Positions 35,859-45,074 are shown, numbered from the stretch's first letter. The stretch: DNA of 64,000 nt from JACVRW01 sp963751105 (GCA_963751105.1 CAVVTG010000002.1:1-64000); one strand, 5' to 3'. Notes: a model not told the origin generated them from the sequence alone. Program-made: numbers and translations.

Positions 35859-36478
35859 ACTCTGGATCAAGCCACCGTCGAACCCGCGCAACCGCGAGGA
35901 GCAGACCGCCGCCTCCTGTTGCTGCAGACCACGCTGCGACTGATCGCCACCGAGGGCATCGATGCGGTGAGCCACCGGTCTGTGGCCGAGCGAGCCGGTG
36001 TGCCGCTGGGATCGACGACCTACTGGTTCGCGTCTCGCCAGGACATGCTCCAGCAGGCGCTCGAGTACTTCGCGCGCCTCGAGCTGGACACGCTGCGCGA
36101 GCGTCTCGCCGGCGTCCTCGACCGGAGGCTCTCGCGCCGCCGCCTGGTGGACGAGTTCACCGCGCATCTGGTCAGCCAGCTCGGAGACGAGCGCTGGTCG
36201 GCGATGGCGCAGTACGCCCTGCTGAACGAGGCGGCGCGCCAGCCCGAGCTCGAGCAGGTCTGCCGGGAGTGGAACGAGGGCTGGCGCGACCTGCTGACCG
36301 AGGTGTTCACCTCGCTCGGCGCCCCCGCCCCGGAGCTCGAGGCGAAGATGTTCCTCGCGATGCTTGACGGCCTCCTCCTCGCCCAGCTCGCGGTGCCGGA
36401 CGACGACGTCGAGAACTCGGTGATCCGGCCCGCGCTGAAGGCCTGGTTCGCCCGCGTCCCGAGCGCCAGCATCGATGA
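35852..36478 (+). pseudogene. TetR-family regulator (frame disturbed at both ends)
   Basis: The body is a clean TetR protein: ADRRLLLLQTTLRLIATEGI, VSHRSVAERAGVPLGSTTYWFAS as HTH, then a normal ligand domain to AFWARVP-like end (LKAWFARVPSASID). The only ATG after the operator (35852) is in a different frame from this body, and at the end the frame lacks a stop and reads on past the ATG of the next gene, whose ATGA would be the expected overlap. One indel near each end would restore an ordinary gene of about 205 residues. It probably controls the divergent oxidase-decarboxylase pair and the downstream lipoprotein. Confidence 0.65.
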
Positions 36479-37598
36479 GACGCGCCCTCCTCCTAATGCT
36501 GATGCTGGTGGCGGCTGCGACGCCGGCCGCCTGCGGCACGGACGAGGACAGCGGCGACGAGGTGGCGGTCGCGAAGGCCGAGGGCAAGCCCCGCGGCAAC
36601 CTGACGATCGCCAACTGGGCGCTCTACATCGACAAGAAGACGCATTCCCGAGTTCGAGCGGAAGACCGGCATCAAGGTCAAATACGTCGAGGAGATCAAC
36701 GGCTATCGAGGAGTTCTTCGCCAAGCTGCGGCTGCAGCTGCGCCAGGGTGACTCGGGTGGCCGTTCGCTGATGGTGGCGGCCGACTGGCTGGCCAAGCGC
36801 ATGTACGACCTGGGCTACATCCAGAAGCTCGACAAGAAGGCGCTCGCGCCGGCCTTCGAGAATCTGAGCCCCGAGGTCAAACCGCCCAGCTCCGATCCCG
36901 ATTGGACCTTCTCGATTCCCTGGCAGGGAGGGATGACGGGCCTCATCGTCAACAGGGAGACGGCCCCCGACGTACGCTCGATCAATGATCTCTTCGACCC
37001 GAGGTACAAGGGCAAGGTCGAGGTGCTCGGCGAGTTGCAAGAGACGGTGCCGCTGCTGATGAAGGCCGACGGCGTCGATCCCGAGAGCGCCACCGAGGCC
37101 GACTGGCTGGAGGCGATCGAGCGACTCCAGAAGGCGGTGGACTCCGGGCAGATTCGCCGCACCACCGGCGCCGACTACACGAGCGACCTCGCCACGGGCG
37201 ACGCGGTGGCGGTCATGGGCTGGGCTGCAGACGCGATTCAGCTGCAGGCCGACGACCCGAAGCTCGAGTGGAGGATGCCCACGGAGGGGTGCATGGTCTG
37301 GTGGGATCATTGGGTGATCCCAGCCGGGGCCCCGAATCCCACGGCGGCCTACGAGTTCATCAATTACGCGTACGAGCCGGAGAACCAGGCTCAGATCGTG
37401 GGCTGGACCAGCGCGGTCACGCCGGTGCGCGGCGTCAAGGAGATCTTCCAGGAGACCGATCCGGAGGCTGCTAAGAGCGAGCTGATCTTCCCCACCGCGG
37501 AGTACACGAAGAACTGCTCCACGCCGCTCAGCCCACCGGGTGGCGCCGAGTCCAAACGGCGGGTGGAAGAGGCATTCGCCGCCGCCACCGGTGCGTGA
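36475..37598 (+). pseudogene. Polyamine-type ABC transporter solute-binding lipoprotein, two frameshifts
   Basis: ATG 36475 opens a lipoprotein signal (MRRALLLMLMLVAAATPAAC with Cys20 as lipid site). The start of the mature protein (GNLTIANWALYIDKKT) matches PotD/PotF proteins. The frame shifts near 36642 (FERKTGIKVKYVEEINGY in a second frame) and again near 36705, after which the remaining ~290 residues are continuous (SLMVAADWLAKRMYDLGYIQ, TFSIPWQGGMTGLIVNRET, VPLLMKADGVDPESATEADW, GCMVWWDHWVIPAGAPNPTA). It should bind spermidine, putrescine or a related amine outside the membrane. No permease or ATPase gene is adjacent in the window. Confidence 0.7.
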
Positions 37599-37635
37599 GG
37601 CGCGAGGGCGCACGCCGCCGTTAACCTCGTCTGGC

Positions 37636-37953
37636 GTGTCCGTCGTCGAGACGCTCTCCTTTCGCTACGCCCTTCACGATCTGCCGCGGGGCCGCTTCGT
37701 GTTCCGGCGCTGGCGCTGGGAGCTGTGGCACGGCGGGCGCCTCGAGGCGGCGGGCTGGCGCCTCAGTGAGCGCGACGCCGCCCGGGCTCTCAGGCATCAC
37801 GGCCTGCGGGTCTGTCACCGGCTGTTCGGGCTGACGCCGCCTCCGGGCGACCCGCGGTCGCAGCCGCCGTTTCGGCCCGGGGCTTCGGTGGCGGTCCGGC
37901 ACGGCGGGGTGGCCTTCACGCTCGTGCCGCTCGGGCTAGAGAGCGACGTCTAG
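37636..37953 (+). CDS. Small protein of unknown function (105 aa)
   Basis: GTG 37636. Trp/Arg-rich N-terminal half (FVFRRWRWELWHGGRLEAAG), then SERDAARALRHHGLRVCHRL and a Pro-rich loop, ending VAFTLVPLGLESDV. Not recognised. Codon choice is normal for the region and it overlaps the convergent AarF gene by only four bases, which supports it as real. Confidence 0.5.
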   Translation: MSVVETLSFRYALHDLPRGRFVFRRWRWELWHGGRLEAAGWRLSERDAARALRHHGLRVCHRLFGLTPPPGDPRSQPPFRPGASVAVRHGGVAFTLVPLGLESDV

Positions 37954-39620
37954 CTCAACCCGCCGCTTCGCCGTGCCGCCCGCAGGATCCGCACCGCGAA
38001 CGCGGCCGAGCCGATCGTTCCCACCGCTCCGGGGATCGAGATCCCGCTCTTGGTGAGGGGAGGTGTCCGGCGCGCCCACAGGTTCGAGGCGCCGCTGAAC
38101 AGCGCGGCGGTGAGGATGCCGTAGACGAGGCGGTTGACGTTTCGGTCGAGCGTGTCCAGGCGCAGGGGCACGTCGAGCTCGCCGAGCCGGACCGCCTCGA
38201 GGATCGCCGAGAGCTCGCGCGGAGCCTGCTGGGCGAGCCGCTCCCAGTCGTGGGCGGTGCGCCGGGCGCGCCGCGCCATCCGCTCGGGCGATAGCCGCTG
38301 CTTGACGATCTCCTGCATGTAGTCGCTCACGGCCTCGCCGATGTGCAGTCCCGCGCCGGCCATCGTCAGGTCGCCCTGCAGCTGTATGAGCGTCTTGCCG
38401 AGCATGGCCATGTCGGGCGGCATGCGCAGGCGGTGCTCGCGCACGATCCGCGTCAGGTCCTCCACCGCGCCCGCAATGTCGAGGTTCTCCGCTCCCGACG
38501 ATCCGTGGGTGTCGAGCCAGTCCGCCACGTCGAGCCGGAACGCTTCGGCGTCGAGGTGGGCCGGGGCGGTGACGATGTCGAGCAGCGTGTCGGCCACGTC
38601 GGCGCGGTCGCCGCTCACAGCGGCCATCAGGAACGCCCCGAGCTTGTCCTCGAGCGCCCGGTCGATCGTGCCCACCTCGCCCCAGTCGAGGATGCCGAAG
38701 CGCAGGCCCTCGGGCCTCTTCTCGACCAGGACGTTGCCTGGGTGCGGGTCGGCATGGAAGAGCCGGTCGCGGAAGATCATCTCGAGGAAGATGCGGGCGG
38801 CCCGGAGCGCAAAGGCGCTTCGGTCTATAGAGGGGTCATCGGCCACCGCGGTGAGCGGCCGCCCCTGCAACCGGCTCATGGTGAGCACCCGGGGGCCGGA
38901 GACCTCGGTGTAGGGCACCGGGATCGCCACGTCCTCCTCACCGCGGAAGTTGGCGCCCGCCCGCAGGAGGACGTTGGCTTCGCGGACGAGATCCAGCTCG
39001 GCCAGCACCGTGCGCCGGAGCTGCTTGACCACGCCGCGCGGTCGCCACAGCGCGATCGACTCGTCGTGCTCCTCCAGCACCGCCGCCAGCGCCTCCAGGA
39101 TGTCGAAGTCGGCGGAGACGACCTCACGGATGCCCGCGTGCTGGACCTTGACCACGACCTCGGTGCCGTCGTGCAGCACGGCCTCGTGGGCCTGGGCCAC
39201 GGAGGCCGAGGCCACGGGCTCGAAGTCGAAGCGCGAGAAGGCCTCGGTCACGGGCCGGCCCAGGTCGCTCTCCACGGTCGCCCGCACGGTGTCCTCGGAG
39301 TCCTCGGGACAGCGGGTCTGCAGTTCCTTGAGCTCGGCGGCCACGTCGGGACCCACGAGGTCGATCCGCGTGCTGAGCACCTGGCCCAGCTTGATGAAGG
39401 TGGGCCCAAGCTCGGACAGGGCCGAGCGCAGGCGCTCGCCGTCACTCATCGGCCCGCCGTTGCGGGCTTCCTCCCGAGGCAGGAAGTCGGCGAGGCGCGC
39501 GCGCACCGATCCGTCAGCCATGAGCGCGATGCCGTGCCGGGCGAACACCCTGAGGATCTCCTCGGCACGGCCGCGGTGCTGGACGAGCACGCGGGTCGCA
39601 GGGTGGCTGGTGGAGGCCAC
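37950..39620 (-). CDS. ABC1/AarF/UbiB-family atypical kinase
   Basis: About 556 residues. Family signatures are complete: the Ala/Lys KxGQ-type loop in GPTFIKLGQVLSTR, Lys in EVVVKVQHAG, catalytic loop FHADPHPGN and metal-binding FGILDWGEVG. A C-terminal helix pair (NVNRLVYGILTAALFSGASN and GAVGTIGSAAFAVRIL) anchors it to the membrane. UbiB-type proteins support quinone biosynthesis or lipid handling; in actinobacteria, which lack ubiquinone, the substrate is unknown. Start GTG 39620 (GGGTGG upstream) is preferred to GTG 39629. It follows the GH26-like gene after 14 bases. Confidence 0.85.
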   Translation of the reverse strand: MASTSHPATRVLVQHRGRAEEILRVFARHGIALMADGSVRARLADFLPREEARNGGPMSDGERLRSALSELGPTFIKLGQVLSTRIDLVGPDVAAELKELQTRCPEDSEDTVRATVESDLGRPVTEAFSRFDFEPVASASVAQAHEAVLHDGTEVVVKVQHAGIREVVSADFDILEALAAVLEEHDESIALWRPRGVVKQLRRTVLAELDLVREANVLLRAGANFRGEEDVAIPVPYTEVSGPRVLTMSRLQGRPLTAVADDPSIDRSAFALRAARIFLEMIFRDRLFHADPHPGNVLVEKRPEGLRFGILDWGEVGTIDRALEDKLGAFLMAAVSGDRADVADTLLDIVTAPAHLDAEAFRLDVADWLDTHGSSGAENLDIAGAVEDLTRIVREHRLRMPPDMAMLGKTLIQLQGDLTMAGAGLHIGEAVSDYMQEIVKQRLSPERMARRARRTAHDWERLAQQAPRELSAILEAVRLGELDVPLRLDTLDRNVNRLVYGILTAALFSGASNLWARRTPPLTKSGISIPGAVGTIGSAAFAVRILRAARRSGGLS

Positions 39621-39634
39621 GGAAGCCACCCTAG

Positions 39635-40654
39635 CTACGGCGCCAGCTCCGGCGCGAAGCCGGTCAGCCGGGGCCAGCGGACCGCTCGCCGCAGGGCCGC
39701 TCGCGACGCCGGATGGGTGGAGAGGCGGAACTCGGGCTTGAGCGACGCCGACTGGTAGTAGACCGCCATGCGCACCCGGGGGTGGCTCTTGAGGAAGCCG
39801 AAGAACTGGCCGACGAACCCCGGCACGTCGGCTCCCCACACGCCCCACTCGGCGAACGCGAACGGCTTCGAGCGCCACTTCGGATAGCTGTAGAGGCGGT
39901 TGAACGCGCTCGAGTTCCGATAGGGCGAGTACCAAGTGGTGCCGACCCAGTCCACGTAGCGCCCACCGGGCCAGAAGTACTTGGGGTGGTTCTTCGGAAT
40001 CTCGGGATTGCCGAACGACAGCGGCACCCACATGAGCGCCACGCGCGGACGAGGCAGCTCCTCGGCGCTCGTCCGCACGGGCGGGAGTCGCAGCCGGCGC
40101 AGCTTCGCATCGATGGTGGCCACGTCGCCGCCGCGCACGATCAGCGCCAGCCGGCGCCAGGCCTTCTTGAACTGACCGGTGGAGAACGCCGGGCCGCGCG
40201 AACGTCCCGCCTGGTCGTAGGGGGAATACGGGTTGTTGGCGTTGTTCATCTCGGACAGCGGCCGCAGGTAGGTCACGCCGCCGTGCTCACCGAGCAGCCG
40301 GTTGAGCGCGACGAGGAAGCCGTCGCCTCCGCCGCGCGCCAGATCCGCCGGGCTCAGGCCCGTCCGGTCGGTGGACACCGACAGCATCGCCCGCGAGCGC
40401 ATCCGCGAGGCCTCGTCGAGCCGGATCGAGAGCCAGTTGACGTCGGCGCTGGTGGCCCGCCAGGAGATGAAGTAGTTGAACACCGCGGGGTGCTTGCCGG
40501 ACTGCCGCTCGAAGTCGGCGATGTTGCCCGCGCGGTAGCCGCCCTGGCCGCCCCAGAGCACCTTGCCGCCGGGAGCGGTGTAGGGGGCGGCGGCGACGGT
40601 CGCGGGAACGACGGCGAGCAGAGCCGCGGCGAGCAGGGCGGTCAGGTACTTCAC
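39635..40654 (-). CDS. Exported GH26-like glycoside hydrolase
   Basis: 339 residues. Signal peptide VKYLTALLAAALLAVVPATVAAA. The fold reads as a beta/alpha barrel of GH26 (beta-mannanase) type: acid/base Glu in YLRPLSEMNNANNPYS, YVDWVGTTWYSPY, and nucleophile Glu in KPFAFAEWGVWGAD. An N-terminal GGKVLWGGQGGYRAGNIADF opens the barrel. Distant relatives act on mannans or other beta-glycans; exact substrate unknown. It is upstream of AarF in the same direction, 14 bases apart, so the two may share a transcript. Confidence 0.8.
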   Translation of the reverse strand: MKYLTALLAAALLAVVPATVAAAPYTAPGGKVLWGGQGGYRAGNIADFERQSGKHPAVFNYFISWRATSADVNWLSIRLDEASRMRSRAMLSVSTDRTGLSPADLARGGGDGFLVALNRLLGEHGGVTYLRPLSEMNNANNPYSPYDQAGRSRGPAFSTGQFKKAWRRLALIVRGGDVATIDAKLRRLRLPPVRTSAEELPRPRVALMWVPLSFGNPEIPKNHPKYFWPGGRYVDWVGTTWYSPYRNSSAFNRLYSYPKWRSKPFAFAEWGVWGADVPGFVGQFFGFLKSHPRVRMAVYYQSASLKPEFRLSTHPASRAALRRAVRWPRLTGFAPELAP

Positions 40655-40712
40655 GGCCAGAGACCCATCGTCCCACAACGCGAGGGGTCCGGCGTGGCTT
40701 ACGCTGACGCGC

Positions 40713-41406
40713 GTGGACGATGTCGCGGAGCGGGCCCGGGCCTGGCACCACGCCGCCCACAGCGTCGTGTGTGACGTGTTCGAGCTTGAGCCCCCGGCAT
40801 GACGGCTGAGGCCCTGGTGGCGTTCGCGGACGAGGTTCAGGCGGGTCATGCGCACCGCCGCTTCGACTGGGAGGACTCAGACAGCGCCGATCGGGTCCGC
40901 CGCGACTTCGACGAACGGGGCTGGGAGACCTATCCGCTGGTCTGGATGCTCCACCAGGGCCCGCCGCCACCTCGGCCGGAGGTGGCCGTCGAGGAGGTCT
41001 CGCAGGAGGCCGTGGACGACCTGCGCGTCACCTGGCACGAGGAGGACTTCCGAGCGTTCCGATGGGAGACCACCTGGCCGAGCAGCACGAGGTGTCGAGG
41101 TTGCTGGGCGCCCGCGTGCTCGCCGTTTGCGAGTCGGGTCGGGGCGTGGCCTTCGCGCAGCTCGAGCGCATGGGCGCATCGGCCGAAATCGCTCAGGTCT
41201 ACGTCAGGCCCGACCGGCGCGGACACGGGCTGGGCACGTCTGTGACCTGCGCGGCGATCGAGGCCGGCAGCGACGCCGCCGACCTCTGGATCGTGGCCGA
41301 CGACGACGGCCGGCCCAAGAAGCTGTACGCCCGCCTGGGCTTTCAGCCCGCCTGGCGGGCGATGCAGGTGCTGCGCCTGCCGCGTCAACCCTCCTTAGAT
41401 GTGTAG
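40713..41406 (+). pseudogene. GNAT-family acetyltransferase, broken
   Basis: GTG 40713 starts DVAERARAWHHAAHSVVCDV, the usual opening of a two-lobed actinobacterial GNAT. After ELEPPA the frame stops and about 30 residues of the family (the segment before MTAEALVAFADE) are missing; ATG 40799 resumes MTAEALVAFADEVQAGHAHR. Near 41065 another frameshift leads to LLGARVLAVCESGRGVAFAQ and the acetyl-CoA loop VYVRPDRRGHGLGTSVT, then LWIVADDDGRPKKLYARLGF to the stop. The gene therefore needs a deletion and a shift to be explained and is probably non-functional. Confidence 0.6.
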
Positions 41407-41921
41407 ACGCCCACCACGATGCCGCTCTTGAACGCAGTCTGGTCGACCAGCTGGAGGTGGGTCAGGTCGAACCCCTCGAGGAGCCGCTCTCCGCCTCCGG
41501 CGATCACGGGGAAAACCCAGAAGTGGAACTCGTCCACCAGGTCGTTCTCCATCAGGGCGTGGTCGAGCTCGCCGGTGCCGTACTTCAGGATGTCGCCGCC
41601 GGGCTGCTGCTTGATAGCGGCCACGCTCTCGGCCGCGTCACCCTCGAGCAGAGTGGCGTTCCACGTGGTCTCCCCGAGCGTTCGCGAGGCCACGTGCTTG
41701 GGCATGCTGTTGAGCTTGCCCGCGTACTCGCCGCCCCGCTCGGGCCACGCTTGGGCGAAACCCTCGTAGGTGTGCCGGCCCAGCAGCAACGCGTCGGCGG
41801 GGGACAGGAGCTTCTCGGCGTAGCCGGCGTGCTCGTCGTCCCAGTAGGGCGGGCCCCACTCCTGCGGGTTGCCGATCACTCCGTCGAGCGTCACGAACGT
41901 CGATTCCACGAGCTTTCTCAT
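41385..41921 (-). CDS. RibD C-terminal / dihydrofolate reductase-like protein
   Basis: 178 residues from ATG 41921. MRKLVESTFVTLDGVIGNPQ, LLGRHTYEGFAQAWPER, HVASRTLGETTWNATLL, GGDILKYGTGELDHALME and FPVIAGGGERLLEG are the family landmarks, with an NADPH-type pocket. It overlaps the end of the convergent GNAT by 22 bases. A second copy is at 14683. Confidence 0.85.
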   Translation of the reverse strand: MRKLVESTFVTLDGVIGNPQEWGPPYWDDEHAGYAEKLLSPADALLLGRHTYEGFAQAWPERGGEYAGKLNSMPKHVASRTLGETTWNATLLEGDAAESVAAIKQQPGGDILKYGTGELDHALMENDLVDEFHFWVFPVIAGGGERLLEGFDLTHLQLVDQTAFKSGIVVGVYTSKEG

Positions 41922-41991
41922 CGTGGGGTCCTCTCTTGCCTGGTTCAGGGCTACTACCCGGGCGTCGAACGAGAGGCGCGAGAATCGACGG

Positions 41992-42354
41992 TCAGCGCTT
42001 GGGCTGCCAGAGAGCGATCTCGCCAGCCGCCGGGCCGCTGACCACGCTGCGCCAGCCGGCCGGGCCCTCGCGAGGCTCGAGGAGGACCGAGGCTTCGCAG
42101 CCGCGGGCTCGCTCCGTGGCGGCGGCCACGTCAGGCACCTCCACGTAGGGCAGCCAGAGCGGACGCGTGGTGGAGCACTCGACCATGCCGCCGCCCAGCT
42201 CTCCACCCAGGGCCAATGCCTCGTACGACCGGTCGCGCACCTGAATCCGCTCGGTGCGCCAGTCGCACAGGGCGGCGTAGAACGCCCTGGCGCCCTGCAG
42301 GTCGCCGGTGTGCAACTCGAGATGCACGACGGGTTTTGCGAGCTCGCGGCTCAT
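41992..42354 (-). CDS. VOC-family protein
   Basis: 120 residues from ATG 42354. LAKPVVHLELHTGDLQGARA and FYAALCDWRTERIQ start the first module; PLWLPYVEVPDVAAATERAR the second. His in VVHLEL and Glu in GMVECST could be metal ligands; the others are less clear. It is divergent from the ECF sigma gene across 42 bases. Confidence 0.75.
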   Translation of the reverse strand: MSRELAKPVVHLELHTGDLQGARAFYAALCDWRTERIQVRDRSYEALALGGELGGGMVECSTTRPLWLPYVEVPDVAAATERARGCEASVLLEPREGPAGWRSVVSGPAAGEIALWQPKR

Positions 42355-42396
42355 CCCTCGGCCCTTAGACCCGTCCAAGCGCAAGAATTAAGCGCC

Positions 42397-43497
42397 ATGA
42401 TGAGTCTGGCGCAGGAACACGAGCTTCTGGACGCGGCCCGCGACGGCGATGAGGACGCCTTCCGGCGTCTGCTCGAGCCGTACCGCGGCGAGCTGCAGGC
42501 CCACTGCTACCGGATGCTCAGCTCGGTTCACGACGCCGAAGACGCCGTGCAGGAGACGTCGCTGCGGGCCTGGCGCGGACTGCGGCGATTCGAGGCACGC
42601 AGCTCACTGCGGTCGTGGCTGTACACGATCGCCACCAATACCTCGCTCAACCTGATCGCGCGCCGTCCGAAGCGGATCGTCCCCGTGGACTACGGCCCGG
42701 CGGCCGATCCTCACGAGGCGCCCGGCGTCCCGCTGGCGGAGACCGTGTGGATCGAGCCCTATCCCGACGACCAGATCGGCATCGAGGAGGTGGGCAGCGC
42801 GCCCGAGGCCCACTTCCAGCAGCGCGAGGCGGTGGAGCTGGCCTTCGTCGCCGCGCTGCAGCACCTGCCGGCCCGGCAGCGCGCCGCGCTGATCCTGCGG
42901 GAGGTGCTCGGGTTCTCGGCCAAGGAGACCGCCCAGTCCCTCGACACCACCGTGGCCTCCGTCAACAGCGCGCTGCAGCGCGCCCGCAGCGCCGTGGACG
43001 AGCGCCTGCCCGAGCAGAGCCAGCAGGAGACGCTGCGCTCGCTCGGCGACGAACGCCTGCACGAGATCGTGGAGAGCTACATGGACGCCATGGAGCGCGG
43101 CGACGTCGACAAGGTCGTGGGGATGCTCGCCGAGGACGCGGCCTGGTCGATGCCCCCGCTCTCCACCTGGTACCGCGGCCACGAGGGGATCGCCGGCTTC
43201 CTGCGAATGGGACCGCTGTCGGGACAGTGGCGCTGGACCCATCGCGCCGCCTGGGCGAACGGCCAGCCGGCGGTCGGGGCGTACACGTGGCGGACCGCCG
43301 AGGAGGCCTTTCGCCCCTTCGCTCTCGACGTTCTGACCCTGGAGGGCGACCGCATCCGCGAGATCACCTCCTTCATCGCCAGGACCGCCGACGGCCTCGA
43401 CGCCGAGGCGATCGCCCGTTTCCCGGATGAGCCGCCCGACCCGATCAAGGTCGAATCGACCTTCGCGCGACTCGGCCTGCCCACACGAATCGACTGA
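42397..43497 (+). CDS. ECF RNA polymerase sigma factor, SigG/TIGR02960-like, with NTF2-like tail
   Basis: 366 residues. Region 2: LLEPYRGELQAHCYRMLSSV and RSSLRSWLYTIATNTSLNLI; the insert WIEPYPDDQIGIEEV is typical of this group; region 4: ILREVLGFSAKETAQSLDTT and VNSALQRARSAVDERLP. Residues about 230-360 are a SnoaL/NTF2 domain (MPPLSTWYRGHEGIAGFLRM, NGQPAVGAYTWR). Such factors are controlled through the tail or a neighbouring enzyme rather than a classic anti-sigma factor. Genes around it (VOC, RibD-like, VOC) are the small enzymes often linked with these sigmas. Confidence 0.9.
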   Translation: MMSLAQEHELLDAARDGDEDAFRRLLEPYRGELQAHCYRMLSSVHDAEDAVQETSLRAWRGLRRFEARSSLRSWLYTIATNTSLNLIARRPKRIVPVDYGPAADPHEAPGVPLAETVWIEPYPDDQIGIEEVGSAPEAHFQQREAVELAFVAALQHLPARQRAALILREVLGFSAKETAQSLDTTVASVNSALQRARSAVDERLPEQSQQETLRSLGDERLHEIVESYMDAMERGDVDKVVGMLAEDAAWSMPPLSTWYRGHEGIAGFLRMGPLSGQWRWTHRAAWANGQPAVGAYTWRTAEEAFRPFALDVLTLEGDRIREITSFIARTADGLDAEAIARFPDEPPDPIKVESTFARLGLPTRID

Positions 43498-43513
43498 CCG
43501 AAAGGACCAGCAC

Positions 43514-43891
43514 ATGCTCTCCGACAGCAAGGCGTTCAGTGGCTTCGCCGTCGACGACCTCGACGCGGCGCGGCGCTTCTACGGCGAGACCCTCGGCCTG
43601 ACCGTGAGCGACATGGAGGACGGGCCCGGCCTGCTGTCGCTCGACCTTCCGGGGGACCGCGGCACGCTCATCTACCCGAAGCCGGATCACACGCCGGCGG
43701 ACTACACGATCCTGAACTTCCCGGTGACGGATGTGGAGGCGACGGTGGACTGGCTCGCCGCTCGTGGCGTGGAGTTCGAGCGCTACGACGGGATGGGCCA
43801 GGACGAGAAGGGCATCGCCCATGAGGCGGGACCCCTGATCGCCTGGTTCAAGGATCCGGCCGGGAACGTGCTTTCGGTGCTGGAGGCGTGA
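43514..43891 (+). CDS. VOC-family (glyoxalase/bleomycin resistance-like) protein
   Basis: 125 residues, AAAGGA site. GFAVDDLDAARRFYGETLGL, SLDLPGDRGTLIYPKPDH and IAWFKDPAGNVLSVLEA mark a single VOC chain. It starts 16 bases after the ECF sigma stop, so it is in the same operon. Confidence 0.85.
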   Translation: MLSDSKAFSGFAVDDLDAARRFYGETLGLTVSDMEDGPGLLSLDLPGDRGTLIYPKPDHTPADYTILNFPVTDVEATVDWLAARGVEFERYDGMGQDEKGIAHEAGPLIAWFKDPAGNVLSVLEA

Positions 43892-43909
43892 CCGAGGACT
43901 GGGTCGAGC

Positions 43910-44239
43910 TCACCGCGTGCCCCGCCTGACGAACGCCAGCGCCTCCTCGGCGGTGGCCGTCCAGTCCATGCCCGCCTCGTGCGGGATCGAGACCCACTCG
44001 CGCATCGCGCGCTTGCCGGTCCGGAAGGGCTGCGCGCCGGCGGCCACCAGCTCGGCACAGCGCTCGGCGGGCAGCTTGACCACGAGCTCGTCGTCCACCA
44101 GCATCGCCACGATCTTGCCCTTCACGCGCACCCCCGGCTGGTGAAACGCCCGTCCCGTGTCGGTGTCGGGCTCACGCAGCAGCCGCTCGACGACCGCTTC
44201 GAAGCTCTGCTCGGGGTCATTGGGGGTGTCCGGGGGCAT
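43910..44239 (-). CDS. TfoX N-terminal / YjbR-like protein
   Basis: 109 residues: EAVVERLLREPDTDTGRAFH, VKGKIVAMLVDDELVVKLPA, ERCAELVAAGAQPFRTGKRA and MREWVSIPHEAGMDWTATAE. This is the TfoX-N/MmcQ-YjbR kind of fold, of unknown biochemical role outside natural competence in other phyla. Divergent from the methyltransferase gene. Confidence 0.75.
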   Translation of the reverse strand: MPPDTPNDPEQSFEAVVERLLREPDTDTGRAFHQPGVRVKGKIVAMLVDDELVVKLPAERCAELVAAGAQPFRTGKRAMREWVSIPHEAGMDWTATAEEALAFVRRGTR

Positions 44240-44295
44240 CGGCTCTCATCGAAGCAGATGTCTCACAGGCACGGCCGCCGACGCGTTCACCGGAC

Positions 44296-45027
44296 ATGAC
44301 CTTCACCCTGATCGACAGCGCCGGGCAGACGTACGAGAGCGAGCGGCCGGGCACGCTCGGCGGCCATCGCGGCAACCGCGTCTACGGGCGGCTCGACTGC
44401 GAGGGCGCGCGGCGCTGGATCGAGCGCGGGCACTACGTGCGCCAGCGGGTGTTCTTTGCGGACGAGGCCACCGCGATCGCCGCCGGCTTTCGTCCCTGCG
44501 CCACCTGCCTGCCCGCGGAGCACGCGGCGTGGAAGGAGAGCCGGTCGGACCGTCTCTTCCACGTCCATGATTCTCCGGTGGGCCCACTCACCCTGAGTGG
44601 TGACGACCGGGCGCTCACCGGGCTGGCCTTCGGGGACCGCACCGAGGAAGCTGTCAGCGCGGGCTGGCGCGCCGGCGACGAGCGCTTCGCCGCCGAGTGC
44701 GAGCAGCTCGACCACTACTTCGCCGCCGAGCTCACCGAGTTCAGCTTCCCGATCCGCCTCGAGGGATCGCCCTTCCAGCGTCGTGTGTGGGAGGGGCTGC
44801 GCGGCATTCCCTACGGCACCACCACCACCTACGGCGAGCTGGCCGCGGCGATCGGCTCGCCCGGCGGAGCCCGTAAGGTCGGATCGGCCAACGCGCGCAA
44901 CCCGATCGCCATAGTGGTGCCCTGCCACCGCGTGATCGGGGCGAACGGGAAGCTGGTCGGCTACGGCGGCGGCCTGGATGTGAAGCGAGACCTGCTGGCG
45001 CTCGAGGGCCCGCTTCTGGCTGTATGA
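44296..45027 (+). CDS. Methylated-DNA-protein cysteine methyltransferase with Ada-like zinc domain
   Basis: 243 residues. The N-terminal ~80 resemble the metal-binding domain of Ada (GNRVYGRLDCEGARRW, FFADEATAIAAGFRPCATCL). The C-terminal 150 are an AGT/Ogt enzyme with the active Cys210 in IVVPCHRVIG, the Arg finger helix YGELAAAIGSPGGARKVGSA and GYGGGLDVKRDLLALEG. It removes O6-methylguanine by self-alkylation. The Ada AraC-type DNA-binding domain is absent, so this is a repair protein with a possible phosphotriester sensor but no own HTH. Confidence 0.85.
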   Translation: MTFTLIDSAGQTYESERPGTLGGHRGNRVYGRLDCEGARRWIERGHYVRQRVFFADEATAIAAGFRPCATCLPAEHAAWKESRSDRLFHVHDSPVGPLTLSGDDRALTGLAFGDRTEEAVSAGWRAGDERFAAECEQLDHYFAAELTEFSFPIRLEGSPFQRRVWEGLRGIPYGTTTTYGELAAAIGSPGGARKVGSANARNPIAIVVPCHRVIGANGKLVGYGGGLDVKRDLLALEGPLLAV

Positions 45028-45074
45028 CGCCGCACCGCAGATTCGTGACCTGATTCCCGGGGAAGAGGATGGTG

